Shown: positions 25,976-34,445 of the stretch, piece by piece
How positions within the stretch are numbered: position 1 is the stretch's first letter
Layout of the letters: the number at the start of each line of letters is the position of its first letter
Assembly (NCBI GenBank): GCA_015075185.1
Contig: JABTUW010000001.1
Location: forward strand, 372,001-436,000
DNA length: 64,000 bases
Direction: 5' to 3'
Source: Anaerolineales bacterium
GTDB lineage: Bacteria > Chloroflexota > Anaerolineae > 4572-78 > J111
Program-made: the position numbers and the translations under genes
Notes under the pieces: model-generated
What the model saw: only the letters and a program-made list of their open reading frames with translations
Told to the model about the DNA's origin: nothing
Database searches by the model: none

Positions 25976-28900
25976 TCAGGGCAAAGTTACCTCGGTGATA
26001 AGGATAGCGTCAAGGACAGCCTCGCCTGACTCGTTGAGGACCGGCACGCGCTGGCCGTTCAAGGGATTGTACAGGCCGGCAATAAGCCGATAGGTTCCAG
26101 GAGCAACGGGGGTGGGGAAGGCCAGGCTGTGCGGGTCGGCGATGATTTCGCCAGGCAGCCAGCCGGTCGTTGGGCGCTGGCCGGCAGCGGGAAAGCTGTC
26201 AGACTGAGCCACCAGGCTGTTATCGGCGGTCAAGAGTTGAGCAAACACTTTGTAGCGAGTGGTCAGGGGTGTCTGCGTCTGCCAATACAAGGTAAGATCG
26301 AGCTTTTGCGCCCCAGGCCGGAATTCGTAACCGGCCAAAGCCACGCCTTGCTCAAGGTGGGCCGGTGCGGCTGGCGGGCTGGCCGAAGGGGGCAGCTCGA
26401 ATTGATGGGCCGGTGTAGTGACTTCTACCATACCCAGGGCAAACGCTTCCCCAGCCGGGTCGCTGCCGGTGTGGAGCATGACTACCAATTCGTACCGTCC
26501 GGCCGCCAGCGTAGGCGGAACAATAACATCGTGCTGCGAGAGCAAGAGGGCGCGGCGGCCCCATTTTTCGATGGGCAACGGCAGCGGGTCGAGCTGCTCG
26601 GCGACCCGCTGACCATCCTGCCGCCATTCAAACATGACCGAGTTGTTGGGAATCGCGCCGAAAGTCCAGAGTGGGGCAGCTTCGCGCCAGGCCAGGCGGA
26701 GGGGAAAGATGTCGCCGGTGGTAGCGGCAGGCGGAGGGCTGTCGTAGCCAACCAAGCGGGCATTGGGGGCGAGAGACTGGTCAGTTAGGTGGGGCAAATC
26801 AGCTTCGACGGGGAGAGACTGCCAGCCCAGTTGAATTTCACCCAGCAGCAGGCCGCCACCCTGCCCCAACGGCTGGCCGCTTGCTGCCAGCGTTTGGCCG
26901 GTGGCAGGATCGTACCAGCCTACCTCCAGCCGGTAGGTTCCTGGCGGCGTGCCGGGAGGAACAGCCACTTCCTGGGCATCCTCGACGAGCATGGCCGGTT
27001 GCCAGTTTGAAATCGGCCAGAGACCCATGACCGGCGGGCCGTCGGACTTGGCCCAGACCCGGCCCTGGGCATCCACCAGGCGGACGTAGACAAAGCGTTT
27101 GGACGGCGGCACAGCCAGTACCCGCCAGTAAAGAGTGACAACGAGCGGCTGGCCGGAAAGCTGCGGCTGCGATAAATCGTAGCCGAGCAGGCGGACCTCG
27201 CCGCCAAAATCGCCACCCAGGGGATAGTGAGGAACTGGGTCAGGGCGCATCCCGGCGACCGGCCCGCGATAAACCCAGGCGTACTCTATCCCGGCCAGGT
27301 GCACCGTGTACTCCGGCTGGCGGCGAGTCCGGAAGTAGTGAATCACGTTGGGGTTAGGGATGTTGCGCTGGACCTGGTTAAGGTACAGCACGGTATAATC
27401 GCTGGTGATCAAATTTTCCGATTTTTTCAGGGTCTGCAGCCGACCGGGGTAAAAAGCAGAAAAAAGCTGTCCGTACCAGGCTGTCGCCATGCCGGGCGGC
27501 TGCCGGCTGACATAGCGAGCCGCCTCGTCCAAGCCCTCGCCCCAGCCGACCAGCAGCGTTTTGGGTGCCCACAGCCAGCCGAGGAAAGCCGGGTTGTAAT
27601 AGGTCAGATAGTAAGGATGGTAGAACCAGGCCAAAAGAACGAGCGGCACAAACAGGAGGAGGCGAGCATACGGGAGGCGAAGAAATGAGAGACGTGAAAG
27701 TATACCCGTGGTTATACGCCGTTCGCCTATTCGCCGGCCCGCTTCGTAAAATGCCAGGCCCGCCAGCAGGCAAAAAGTGGGATAAGCCGGCAGTAGATAA
27801 CGGACCGCCTTTTTGGAAGCAATTGTCATCACGAGCATGTAGGTGAGGGCGAAAAACCAGAGGGGAAGGGAGTGTGAAACGTCGAGCGGGGAGCGGGGAG
27901 CGTACTTTTTAGGCAAAATGTAGATAGAGATAGCCTGCCAGAAGCTTAAGCCCAGGCCAAGCAGCAGCCAGGGGGTGGCCCTGAGCAGAAAGGCGACCGG
28001 ATAGAAAAATGGGCCGGGGTCTTCCACAAAATCGCCCAGCCAGAACATGCCAAAGTTGCCGGTACCGGCTTCCTGGTCGGTCAGGAGTTTGTCAAAAGTA
28101 AGCTGGAGCGCCTCTTGGGGTCGAGTCCACATGGCCGGCCATAGAATATAAAAGACAAGAGAGGAAACGAGGGCCGCAATAACCAGACCCGCCAATCCGG
28201 TAAGGACAGTCTGCAAGAGGCGCGAACTGTGAGGGGCAGGCCGTGAAACATAGCCAATCATGGCCCAACCGATCAGCAGGGCGACCAGCATTGGCCCAAG
28301 CAGCAGGGCGGTAGATTTGGTGAGCAAGGCCAGGCCGGTGAACAGTCCGGCCAGGAGCAGCCAGGGCCGCCCCTTTTGCAGCCCACCCAAGACATCTGCC
28401 CCACCACCAGGTCGGGTAATGAAAACGTTTTTCTGACTAGAGCCGAAGGCCTCCTGTGGGCTGATTACTGGCGACTGATTACTATTTTCAGAGGAGAGGG
28501 GCAGCACAGCGCGCAGCCAGAGCAGGAAGGAAAGTCCGGCCAGGGTCATAAACAGAGTCAGCGGCGCTTCATTGTGCAGCAGGCGGCTGTAGCCCAGGAT
28601 AAAGGGATCGAGGGCCAGCAGGCTGACGCCGATGAAAGCCGGCCAGCGGCCCAGCAATTTCCGGGCCAGGGCATAGAGAACCAGCAGCAGCAGGCTGTTA
28701 ACCAGGGCGGTCATCACCCGCCCGGCGACGTAGGCATACAGTTCGGTTTGGGCCAGGCCGACCACCGGCGCAGCCCACCAGGCGACAGTAACGCCGGGGT
28801 AGCCAATCCCCAGGGTCAGCTCTAAATCACCCGTCGCCAAACCCTCGGCAAATTCCTGAGCATGCTCAAGAAAAAGCGGTTCATCAGCCGTCAGGAAAAC

Positions 28901-29032
28901 ATCCAGATTAATCAGGCGGGGGACGAAAATGATGAGAATTAGGAGAACAAAATAAACGATTTGGATTTCTCGCTTTTGGACGGCCCTTTTGGGCGTGGAT
29001 TTTCGATTTTCGATTTTCGATTGACTATTCAA
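25976..29032 (-). CDS. GT39 family membrane glycosyltransferase with three C-terminal beta modules
   Basis: About 1018 residues if it starts at TTG 29032. The frame stays open to 29287 but that part overlaps the upstream gene and is not protein-like, so I cut it. 'VFLTADEPLFLEHAQEF' (Asp50-Glu51), 'LALDPFILGYSRLLHNEAPL' and 'ILWPAMWTRPQEA' match the paralogue at 17502-20561. Three beta modules form the tail (about 600-725, 745-870 and 890-1010; the last has 'KLDLTLYWQTQTPLTTRYKV'). It holds an in-frame copy (28421-28498) of a dispersed composite repeat. The start overlaps the upstream stop by 8 bases and lies inside a repeat; no alternative ATG exists before the first helix. Confidence 0.8.
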   Translation of the reverse strand: MNSQSKIENRKSTPKRAVQKREIQIVYFVLLILIIFVPRLINLDVFLTADEPLFLEHAQEFAEGLATGDLELTLGIGYPGVTVAWWAAPVVGLAQTELYAYVAGRVMTALVNSLLLLVLYALARKLLGRWPAFIGVSLLALDPFILGYSRLLHNEAPLTLFMTLAGLSFLLWLRAVLPLSSENSNQSPVISPQEAFGSSQKNVFITRPGGGADVLGGLQKGRPWLLLAGLFTGLALLTKSTALLLGPMLVALLIGWAMIGYVSRPAPHSSRLLQTVLTGLAGLVIAALVSSLVFYILWPAMWTRPQEALQLTFDKLLTDQEAGTGNFGMFWLGDFVEDPGPFFYPVAFLLRATPWLLLGLGLSFWQAISIYILPKKYAPRSPLDVSHSLPLWFFALTYMLVMTIASKKAVRYLLPAYPTFCLLAGLAFYEAGRRIGERRITTGILSRLSFLRLPYARLLLFVPLVLLAWFYHPYYLTYYNPAFLGWLWAPKTLLVGWGEGLDEAARYVSRQPPGMATAWYGQLFSAFYPGRLQTLKKSENLITSDYTVLYLNQVQRNIPNPNVIHYFRTRRQPEYTVHLAGIEYAWVYRGPVAGMRPDPVPHYPLGGDFGGEVRLLGYDLSQPQLSGQPLVVTLYWRVLAVPPSKRFVYVRLVDAQGRVWAKSDGPPVMGLWPISNWQPAMLVEDAQEVAVPPGTPPGTYRLEVGWYDPATGQTLAASGQPLGQGGGLLLGEIQLGWQSLPVEADLPHLTDQSLAPNARLVGYDSPPPAATTGDIFPLRLAWREAAPLWTFGAIPNNSVMFEWRQDGQRVAEQLDPLPLPIEKWGRRALLLSQHDVIVPPTLAAGRYELVVMLHTGSDPAGEAFALGMVEVTTPAHQFELPPSASPPAAPAHLEQGVALAGYEFRPGAQKLDLTLYWQTQTPLTTRYKVFAQLLTADNSLVAQSDSFPAAGQRPTTGWLPGEIIADPHSLAFPTPVAPGTYRLIAGLYNPLNGQRVPVLNESGEAVLDAILITEVTLP
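28421..28498 (+). repeat. Dispersed ~78-bp composite repeat, in-frame copy
   Basis: Reads GTTTTTCTGACTAGAGCC, GAAGGCCTCCTGTGGGCT, GATTACTG/GCGACTG/ATTACTA units, then TTTTCAGAGGAG. It is almost identical to the reverse complement of the leaders at 60054-60145 and 62840-62931, but here lies inside the GT39 gene. Confidence 0.8.
28962..29024 (-). repeat. Composite repeat: GATTTT units around a GCCC-TTTT-GGGC hairpin
   Basis: GATTTGGATTTC, then GGACGGCCCTTTTGGGCGTGG, then GATTTTC units. It forms the first codons of the GT39 gene, as at 22555-22602. Confidence 0.65.
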
Positions 29033-31193
29033 TCTGTAGGACTCCAGGCATGAGGGCGTTTTCGCCGCTGGTGTCATTTTGCAGCGGCAGGCGCTCGCCC
29101 GTTTCCAACAAGTAGAGACCGACCCACAATTCATAACTGCCAGGCGGCAGGTCGCCGGGAAGAGACAGGTAGCTGCTTTCGCGAATGGTTTCGCCGGTAG
29201 GCCACAGGCTGGTGGGATACAAATTATCCAGGGGACGGTGGTCGGCCTGGGCGACAGTGTCTCCACCGGGCCGGCGCAAATGCACAAAAACGGTATAATC
29301 GTGCGGCAGCGGGGCCAAAGCCTGCCAGTAAAGCGTTAAACGTAACGGTGCGCCGGGGACGGGCTGAATAGGTTCGACCGTATAGCCAGTCAAACGGACC
29401 AGATTGCCAAAATTTGCCTCAAGCGGCTGGGCCGGGTCGAGGGCCAGCGGCTGCGCATCGGCTTTGGAACGGAGAATTAAAATTCCCTGGGTTTCGCTCA
29501 CATAATCGGTTTGAGCCAACAACTGCTGTTGGAAGGGCAGGTCATAATATTCACGCTGCAAGCCCCAGCGTTCCAGGACCAGCCAGACGCTCTGCTGGGC
29601 CAAGACCTTGTGTAATTCCGCCGGAGTGCGGATGGCCGGCGAACCAAGCCAGCGGTCCACAGCCTGGCCGTTTATGTTCAACAGGCGATAATCGTAGCCC
29701 CCCCGTCGTTGGACGCCATAGAAATCGTTATGTCCCAGGTAAAAGGCCGCAGCCGCAGGTGTGCCGGTGAGGATGGTGTCGCCCTTCTGCCAGCGAGTCT
29801 GGACATAGGCAAAGGCGGAGTCGTAGTTGTTGCCGGTGTTGGCCAGAAGCGCCCGGACGGGAGACTGGGCGATAACAAGGATAAAGCCGGAAATGAGCAA
29901 GGGCAGGATAGAAGATAGAAGATAGAGGACAGCAGGTGGAGTGGTCAAGTAATTACTATCAGTTGGCCGCCTGTGGCCATCATCCGTTATGGCAGGCCAT
30001 TGATTACCTGTACTCGATAGAGTGGTGGCGATGATTCCTCCCACCCAGGCCATGCCCTGCGCGCCGAGCAGCAGCAGTACCGGCAGGAGCATGAACAAGT
30101 ATTTGTCGTCACGGCGGTCAGGGGAAACGAAGAGGATCATTTCGAGGGTGGTGGTCAGGAGGATGAGGGAGAGAAAGAGGGCAGGGGACTGCCAGCGCGA
30201 AGCGCTAGGCGGGAGGGGCAGGGGAGCCGGGGAGAGGGGATAGCTTCTTCCAACCTTCCAACCCTCCAACCCCCTAATTACTGCGAATAGGGCAAAGGGC
30301 GCAAAAATTAGAGCGGGCAGTGTCATGTAAAAGGGAGCAATTGCCTGCCAGCCATTAATGGGGTTAAGGGAGAAATTACTGTAAATCGTAAAAACTTGAG
30401 CCAAGCCTGGTAGAACGCTCCCGGTATCCAAAGCCTCAATCCCTTTGGGCTGGCCAAGTCGCTTGACCAGAAAGGCGATGGCGAGGATGAGGATGAGAGC
30501 AATAATTTCGATGAAAAGGTGAGGCGATGAGGCGAGGGCGCGAAGATGGGCAGAGAAATTGCGTGCCTTCGCGTCTTCGCCTCCTCGTTTCCACTGATTC
30601 CACCAGACGGCTGTCATTCCCAACACCAGCGGTGGCGCGAGCGCAACCGCTGCAAAATGGGTCAGGGTCGCTCCCAGGTAGGTGAGCAGGGCGGCCCAAC
30701 GCCACTTCGCCCTATTCTGGCTGACGCCTTCGTAGGCCAGCCACAGCGTTATTAAAACGAGCAGTTGCAGCTGGGCATACATCCTGGCCCGGCTGCCCCA
30801 CTCGATAGCCGCCGGAGCGACAGCCAGGCCGGTGACGGCGATCAGACCGGCGGCTGTCGAGAACCAGCGCCGGCCCAACCAGAAGATCGCACCCAGGGTG
30901 AGCATGCCAAACGCCAGGCTGACGTAGCGCACCGCCAAACGCGCCGGGCCAAACCAGGCTGCCACACTGCCGGCGTAGGAGTATAACAACCCGTGATCGT
31001 AAAAAAGGCCGGAGGGCATGACCGGCACGCCTTTTTGGCCAATCATCTGTACCGCCAATAAGGTCACAAATTCATCCGGGTAAAGCTGGACCGTGTGGAT
31101 AAAACGGAGGCGCAGCCACAGACCTAAGCTGAGCAGGGCCACAAACGCCAGGAGTATGATGATGCGGTTGGGTTGGCTGAAATTAACTGACAC
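29025..31193 (-). CDS. GT39-like membrane glycosyltransferase with C-terminal LYWQ module
   Basis: 722 residues, GTG start at 31193. The first loop 'FIHTVQLYPDEFVTLLAVQM' carries Asp40-Glu41. About eleven spans run to about 440, then an outer domain and one beta module ('LRLTLYWQALAPLPHDYTVF', 'PGSYELWVGLYLLETGERLP'). Several in-frame repeats interrupt it (29906, 30186). It is the first gene of the leftward array, with a 307-base divergent intergenic region upstream that probably holds its promoter. Confidence 0.78.
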   Translation of the reverse strand: MSVNFSQPNRIIILLAFVALLSLGLWLRLRFIHTVQLYPDEFVTLLAVQMIGQKGVPVMPSGLFYDHGLLYSYAGSVAAWFGPARLAVRYVSLAFGMLTLGAIFWLGRRWFSTAAGLIAVTGLAVAPAAIEWGSRARMYAQLQLLVLITLWLAYEGVSQNRAKWRWAALLTYLGATLTHFAAVALAPPLVLGMTAVWWNQWKRGGEDAKARNFSAHLRALASSPHLFIEIIALILILAIAFLVKRLGQPKGIEALDTGSVLPGLAQVFTIYSNFSLNPINGWQAIAPFYMTLPALIFAPFALFAVIRGLEGWKVGRSYPLSPAPLPLPPSASRWQSPALFLSLILLTTTLEMILFVSPDRRDDKYLFMLLPVLLLLGAQGMAWVGGIIATTLSSTGNQWPAITDDGHRRPTDSNYLTTPPAVLYLLSSILPLLISGFILVIAQSPVRALLANTGNNYDSAFAYVQTRWQKGDTILTGTPAAAAFYLGHNDFYGVQRRGGYDYRLLNINGQAVDRWLGSPAIRTPAELHKVLAQQSVWLVLERWGLQREYYDLPFQQQLLAQTDYVSETQGILILRSKADAQPLALDPAQPLEANFGNLVRLTGYTVEPIQPVPGAPLRLTLYWQALAPLPHDYTVFVHLRRPGGDTVAQADHRPLDNLYPTSLWPTGETIRESSYLSLPGDLPPGSYELWVGLYLLETGERLPLQNDTSGENALMPGVLQIE
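29906..29930 (-). repeat. TAGAAGA heptanucleotide repeat
   Basis: Three to four 7-bp TAGAAGA/TAGAGGA units, in frame, encoding 'VLYLLSSILPLL' in a membrane helix; same unit as 25307. Confidence 0.6.
30186..30275 (-). repeat. Hairpin repeat plus short tandem units
   Basis: CTGCCAGCGCGAAGCGCTAG at 30189 has a near copy at 52218 inside the second CopA gene. It is followed by GAGGGGCAGGGGAGC and CTTCCAAC-type 8-bp units. In frame. Confidence 0.6.
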
Positions 31194-31356
31194 AAGGCCG
31201 CATTGTACCAGAAATAGTTATATCTCTCCAATCTTATGGGGACCAAGTTGCCAACTTGTCAGAAGTATAGAACCGCCTCAGATTCAGGCAGACTCTAGCC
31301 TCCATAGCCCATTGATACCCTCGCTCAAATCTGCTATATTGGATGTAGAAAAGAAA

Positions 31357-31387
31357 GGCTCTAAAGCTCTGAGAGACCTTTAGAGCC
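31357..31387 (+). terminator. Stem-loop in the leader of the LamG-like gene
   Basis: GGCTCTAAAG, loop CTCTGAGAGAC, CTTTAGAGCC gives a 10-bp perfect stem whose loop is itself self-complementary. The stem resembles those at 405 and 1434. Confidence 0.45.
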
Positions 31388-31427
31388 TGAGTTTTGGAGG
31401 ATTGCAAAAGCTCAGATTTTTTGTAAG

Positions 31428-31461
31428 CCCGTTGCCGCTGTCAGGTAGCGGGTTTTTGTTT
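31428..31461 (+). terminator. Intrinsic terminator-like hairpin in a 5' leader
   Basis: CCCGTTGCC, loop GCTGTCA, GGTAGCGGG (9 bp with two G-U pairs) is followed by TTTTTGTTT. It lies 40 bases upstream of the LamG-like start, where a terminator would attenuate that gene or stop read-through. Confidence 0.55.
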
Positions 31462-31500
31462 CTTCCCAACTCAACCAATATTCACTTACGAGACACCACC

Positions 31501-33411
31501 ATGACCAACCCCCTATCTTTCACATCCATTCGACTCCTTCTGGTGATTGCCTTGTCACTCTTCTTTACTGAAGGTAACGCTACAATTTCAGCCGCTGCGC
31601 CGCCCTATCCGATCTGTGTCCAGCCGCCGCTCATCCAGGCGACAGTCCCACCTCTCGATAATCCCACCCTGGATCACCAGGTTTACCTGCCGCTTATTTC
31701 CGGTCCGCCACCGCTGCCGCTCTGCACGATCTACTGCGGCCTGGCTCCACTAAATGACCCCTACCGGCCTACCGGCTATCACACCTACTTCGCCGACGAA
31801 TTTGACTGCAACCAACTGCTGGATTATTGGACGGTTCAAAGTCAGATGACCGCCGCCAGCTACACCCCACCAGCCACGGGCTATGTCAAAATTGACAACG
31901 GCTCGCTGCAAGTCGGCGTACCGGGGCTGGATACCTCTTTCCCTTATCTTTACATGGTTGACGACAGCGCCACCACCTACGATGTCCCCCACACCACCCG
32001 CCGGGTAGATTGGCTGCCTAACCAGGGAGATTTTCGCCTGGCCTTGCGCGTCCGGTTCAAGATTAGTACATTGGGCGAGCACCGCATCGCCCTTTATGCC
32101 GACGGCCACCGGCCTCATTACGCCGGGCCGCTGTTCTACGTGGGCATGGATTACAACCGCCAGGAAGAAGCCTGGCGCGGCCTCGTTGCCGGCGCTGACC
32201 GGGCCAACAGCTTTGTGGACCTGGGTGATTACGGGTATACTGATCCCTATACCGGCTGGGTGGTGGTCACAGCTGACTTTAGTTACAGCACCGACACTTT
32301 CACCCTTAGCGTTGACGGCGTCCCCCGGCTGGCCAAACCCTTGAGCGCCTTCAAGGGCTATCCCCACGCTGCCACCCGCCCCGATACGCTCTACCTCGGT
32401 TCGCTGGCCCTGCTGCAAGACCCCGTCCCCTGGACCGATTTCGAGCTGGACTGGCTGCGAGTCTACGCTCCCGTCGCCGCGCCGGAGGCCGCCTTTGGCC
32501 TGCTAACAGCCACCGTCGAGACACCTCCCTCGCCCAGCGACGCCCCCAGCGCCTTTTCCGTCGCCCTGCCCGCCGGCCCCTTTGCCAATACCCCTTACTG
32601 GAGCGAGCATTTCAGCGGCAGCGAGATGCCTGCTTATTGGCAGCGCGTCTATAATCCTGATCCCGGTTCTTCCTGGACCGAGGTCGGCAACAGCCAGGCC
32701 AGCCTGAAAAACGATGGCAGTGCGGCGGGGGTGCCGGTCTGGGCTATTTTCGACGATATGCTGCCGCTTGACATCCTGGGTGGGCTGGAGGCAGGGCGAG
32801 AGCCACCGGCGGATTATTTGCAGCGGCGGGGCGGCTCGCCGTTTTGGGCCCTTCCTGACTCCCTTCTCCCTGAGGGAGAGGGGCCGGGGGTGAGGGTTAC
32901 GGCTACTTATTCTCGCTTTGACTGGCGGCCCAATGAGGGCAACGTCCGTTATGCCTGGCGAGGGCGACAAACGGCCAGCGGCTACGGCGTCGAAATCAGC
33001 AATGGCGGCCATGTTCCCTACTTCACCGGGGCCATGTTCTACACCTTGCAAGACTCCAGTTCCAATGGCGGGCAGGGGCAATTCATCTTTCCCGGCTGCC
33101 AGGAGCAGTATTTCTGGCGGCTGCACCGGCTGCCGGGCTACGGCGTGCCACACGAGCAGTGGACGATTGTCACCGCCGATTACATCAACGGCACCGTGCA
33201 TCTGTACGTTGACGGGCAAAAGGTCGGCTGGTGGCCGGAGAGCGACTGCTCCCTGAACTGGTACCTCAAAGGTGAAAACGCCACCTCACCGGATGTCCTC
33301 TTTTTTGGCAACCCGGCCACCGCGCCCAACGCTCCCGGCGGCTGGAGTGAGGTGGGGCTGGATTGGTTTGCTACGTTCCCCGGTTTGACGGGGGTGGGGC
33401 CGGAGTTGTAA
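31501..33411 (+). CDS. Secreted protein with two concanavalin/LamG-like domains
   Basis: 636 residues from ATG 31501. A signal peptide (about 10-32, 'SIRLLLVIALSLFF') is followed by two similar ~270-residue domains, at about 80-325 and 365-635. Each has the order 'YFADEFDC..LLDYWTVQ' or 'YWSEHFSGSEMPAYWQRVY', then 'RRVDWLPNQGDFRLALRVRF' or 'SRFDWRPNEGNVRYAWRG', then 'FTLSVDG' or 'VHLYVDGQKVGW', as in jelly-roll carbohydrate-binding or GH16-like folds. No GH16 catalytic ExDxxE was seen, so binding rather than cleavage is likely. A REP-like repeat adds 'DSLLPEGEGPGVRVT' in domain 2. A TTG at 31402 would give a longer form but no signal-peptide start. Confidence 0.75.
   Translation: MTNPLSFTSIRLLLVIALSLFFTEGNATISAAAPPYPICVQPPLIQATVPPLDNPTLDHQVYLPLISGPPPLPLCTIYCGLAPLNDPYRPTGYHTYFADEFDCNQLLDYWTVQSQMTAASYTPPATGYVKIDNGSLQVGVPGLDTSFPYLYMVDDSATTYDVPHTTRRVDWLPNQGDFRLALRVRFKISTLGEHRIALYADGHRPHYAGPLFYVGMDYNRQEEAWRGLVAGADRANSFVDLGDYGYTDPYTGWVVVTADFSYSTDTFTLSVDGVPRLAKPLSAFKGYPHAATRPDTLYLGSLALLQDPVPWTDFELDWLRVYAPVAAPEAAFGLLTATVETPPSPSDAPSAFSVALPAGPFANTPYWSEHFSGSEMPAYWQRVYNPDPGSSWTEVGNSQASLKNDGSAAGVPVWAIFDDMLPLDILGGLEAGREPPADYLQRRGGSPFWALPDSLLPEGEGPGVRVTATYSRFDWRPNEGNVRYAWRGRQTASGYGVEISNGGHVPYFTGAMFYTLQDSSSNGGQGQFIFPGCQEQYFWRLHRLPGYGVPHEQWTIVTADYINGTVHLYVDGQKVGWWPESDCSLNWYLKGENATSPDVLFFGNPATAPNAPGGWSEVGLDWFATFPGLTGVGPEL
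32863..32905 (+). repeat. In-frame REP-like palindrome (CTCCCTGAGGGAG type)
   Basis: CTTCTCCCTGAGGGAGAGG and the following GCCGGGGGTGAGGG belong to the widespread family that reads as 'LPEGEG'. It inserts about 13 residues into the second LamG-like domain. Confidence 0.65.
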
Positions 33412-33439
33412 CTTTCCTCAGCAAGAATACCTCAGCGAA

Positions 33440-33470
33440 GAACGGACGGGTTTCAAAAACCTGTCGGTTC
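33440..33470. terminator. Hairpin between convergent genes
   Basis: GAACGGACGGGTTT, loop CAA, AAACCTGTCGGTTC pairs over 14 positions with one mismatch. It lies between two convergent stop codons and probably serves both directions. Confidence 0.55.
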
Positions 33471-34396
33471 TAGTCACCCGTTCGCTTAAACCATTTTGCC
33501 TCCAGCTTCGCCATTTCTCCATTTGCTTCCAACCGCGCCAGAGTTCGGTTGACCGTCGCCAGCAGCTCCCGGCTCTGGATGTGGACGGCAGCGGCGTACC
33601 ACTCGTCGGTCAGGTAGGCGACGATTTTTAGACCCCCTCCCCGGCCCTCCCCCTGCATGGGGGAGGGAGATAGAAGACTGAGGACGCTGGGCGCGTCAAC
33701 AATGGCGGCATCGGCCTGACCATTGCGCACAACCTCAAGCGCGGCGGCTGCGGAGTCTTGGCGAAGGAGAGTCAGTATGCTCCCCTCTCCCTGCGGGAGA
33801 GGGGTTGGGGGAGAGGGCGAAGTATTCATTGCCAATTTTTGTGCCAGTCTCCGCCCTTCCATCTCGGCCTGGCTGCCCCACTCCACGGCGACGGTGCGAC
33901 CGGGCAAATCCTCAACTGACTTAATTGTTTGGTCATCGGCGCGGGTGACGAGAACCTGCCCGGCGTTGAAATAGTTGCGAGTGTAAGCCACATCCTCCGT
34001 CCAGCGAGGGTCGTAGGGCAGGCCGGAGATAATCAAATCTACCCGGCGGGCCAGGAGGGCGTCGTACAGGCCGTCAAAAGCGATATTGACAAATACTGCC
34101 TCGACGCCCACATCGGCGGCAATAGCCCGGGCAATGTCTACGTCCAACCCGACAATCTGGCCGTTGCCATCAATGGTTTCAAAAGGGGGAAAGCTGGCAT
34201 CCAGTCCCACCCGCAGCGTCCCCCGCCGCCGGATTTCAGCCAGACTGCCATCGTCGCGGGGGGAGAGAAAGAACCACAGCCCCAGAGATAACAGGAGAAG
34301 CAAGGCTATAGCTCCAATAACGTGTTGCGTCCCGGGGGGAGGCTGCGCTCTGTTGAGTATTGCGTAAAACTTAAAACGTGGAACGTGAAATATCAC
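33470..34396 (-). CDS. Family 3 extracellular solute-binding protein (amino-acid ABC transporter type)
   Basis: 308 residues. An N-terminal helix (about 25-45) is followed by a PBP2 fold: 'EIRRRGTLRVGLDASFPPFE' , 'GQIVGLDVDIARAIAADVGV', 'DLIISGLPYDPRW', 'AVEWGSQAEMEG' and 'MAKLEAKWFKR' at the end. It would bind a polar amino acid or similar ligand outside the membrane; no permease or ATPase gene is adjacent. Two REP-like elements are inserted in frame ('SPSPPTPLPQGEG' and 'SPSPMQGEGRGGG'). The GTG start and first ~25 codons lie in a repeat, so the real start may be further in. Confidence 0.85.
   Translation of the reverse strand: MIFHVPRFKFYAILNRAQPPPGTQHVIGAIALLLLLSLGLWFFLSPRDDGSLAEIRRRGTLRVGLDASFPPFETIDGNGQIVGLDVDIARAIAADVGVEAVFVNIAFDGLYDALLARRVDLIISGLPYDPRWTEDVAYTRNYFNAGQVLVTRADDQTIKSVEDLPGRTVAVEWGSQAEMEGRRLAQKLAMNTSPSPPTPLPQGEGSILTLLRQDSAAAALEVVRNGQADAAIVDAPSVLSLLSPSPMQGEGRGGGLKIVAYLTDEWYAAAVHIQSRELLATVNRTLARLEANGEMAKLEAKWFKRTGD
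33626..33673 (-). repeat. In-frame REP-like palindrome in the solute-binding gene
   Basis: CCTCCCCCTGCATGGGGGAGG with the flanking CCCCCTCCCCGGC encodes 'SPSPMQGEGRGGG' in lobe 2. Confidence 0.65.
33780..33822 (-). repeat. Second in-frame REP-like palindrome in the solute-binding gene
   Basis: CCCCTCTCCCTGCGGGAGAG followed by GGGTTGGGGGAGAGG encodes 'SPSPPTPLPQGEG' after the first lobe cross-over. Confidence 0.65.
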
Positions 34397-34445
34397 CTCT
34401 ATCCTCTGACTACTGGTTACTGACTACTGATTACTGGCTACTACC
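34335..34445 (-). repeat. Composite repeat around the 34.4-kb gene junction
   Basis: CCCGGGGGGAGGCTGCGCTC hairpin core, then AAAACTTAAAACGTG/GAACGTG units, then TGACTAC-type 7-bp units. It supplies the first ~25 codons of the solute-binding gene and the last codons of the glycosidase gene. Confidence 0.65.

Larger units (their letters stand above)
31194..31500. other. Divergent intergenic region, 307 bases
   Basis: Separates the leftward GT39 gene from the rightward LamG-like gene. It contains the stem-loop at 31357-31387 and a terminator-like hairpin with T-run at 31428-31461, both reading toward the LamG-like gene. No reading frame with coding character was seen. Promoters for both genes are expected here, but no convincing -35/-10 pair was identified. 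Confidence 0.6.

Noticed and set aside
29033..29287. N-terminal extension of the GT39 gene at 25976-29032
   Set aside because: The 85 extra codons overlap the 3' end of the upstream gene in another frame and are Cys/Pro-rich without family resemblance.
31390..31500. Known riboswitch class in the leader of the LamG-like gene
   Set aside because: The sequence before the hairpin does not show a conserved aptamer core that I can name; only a terminator-like hairpin is supported.
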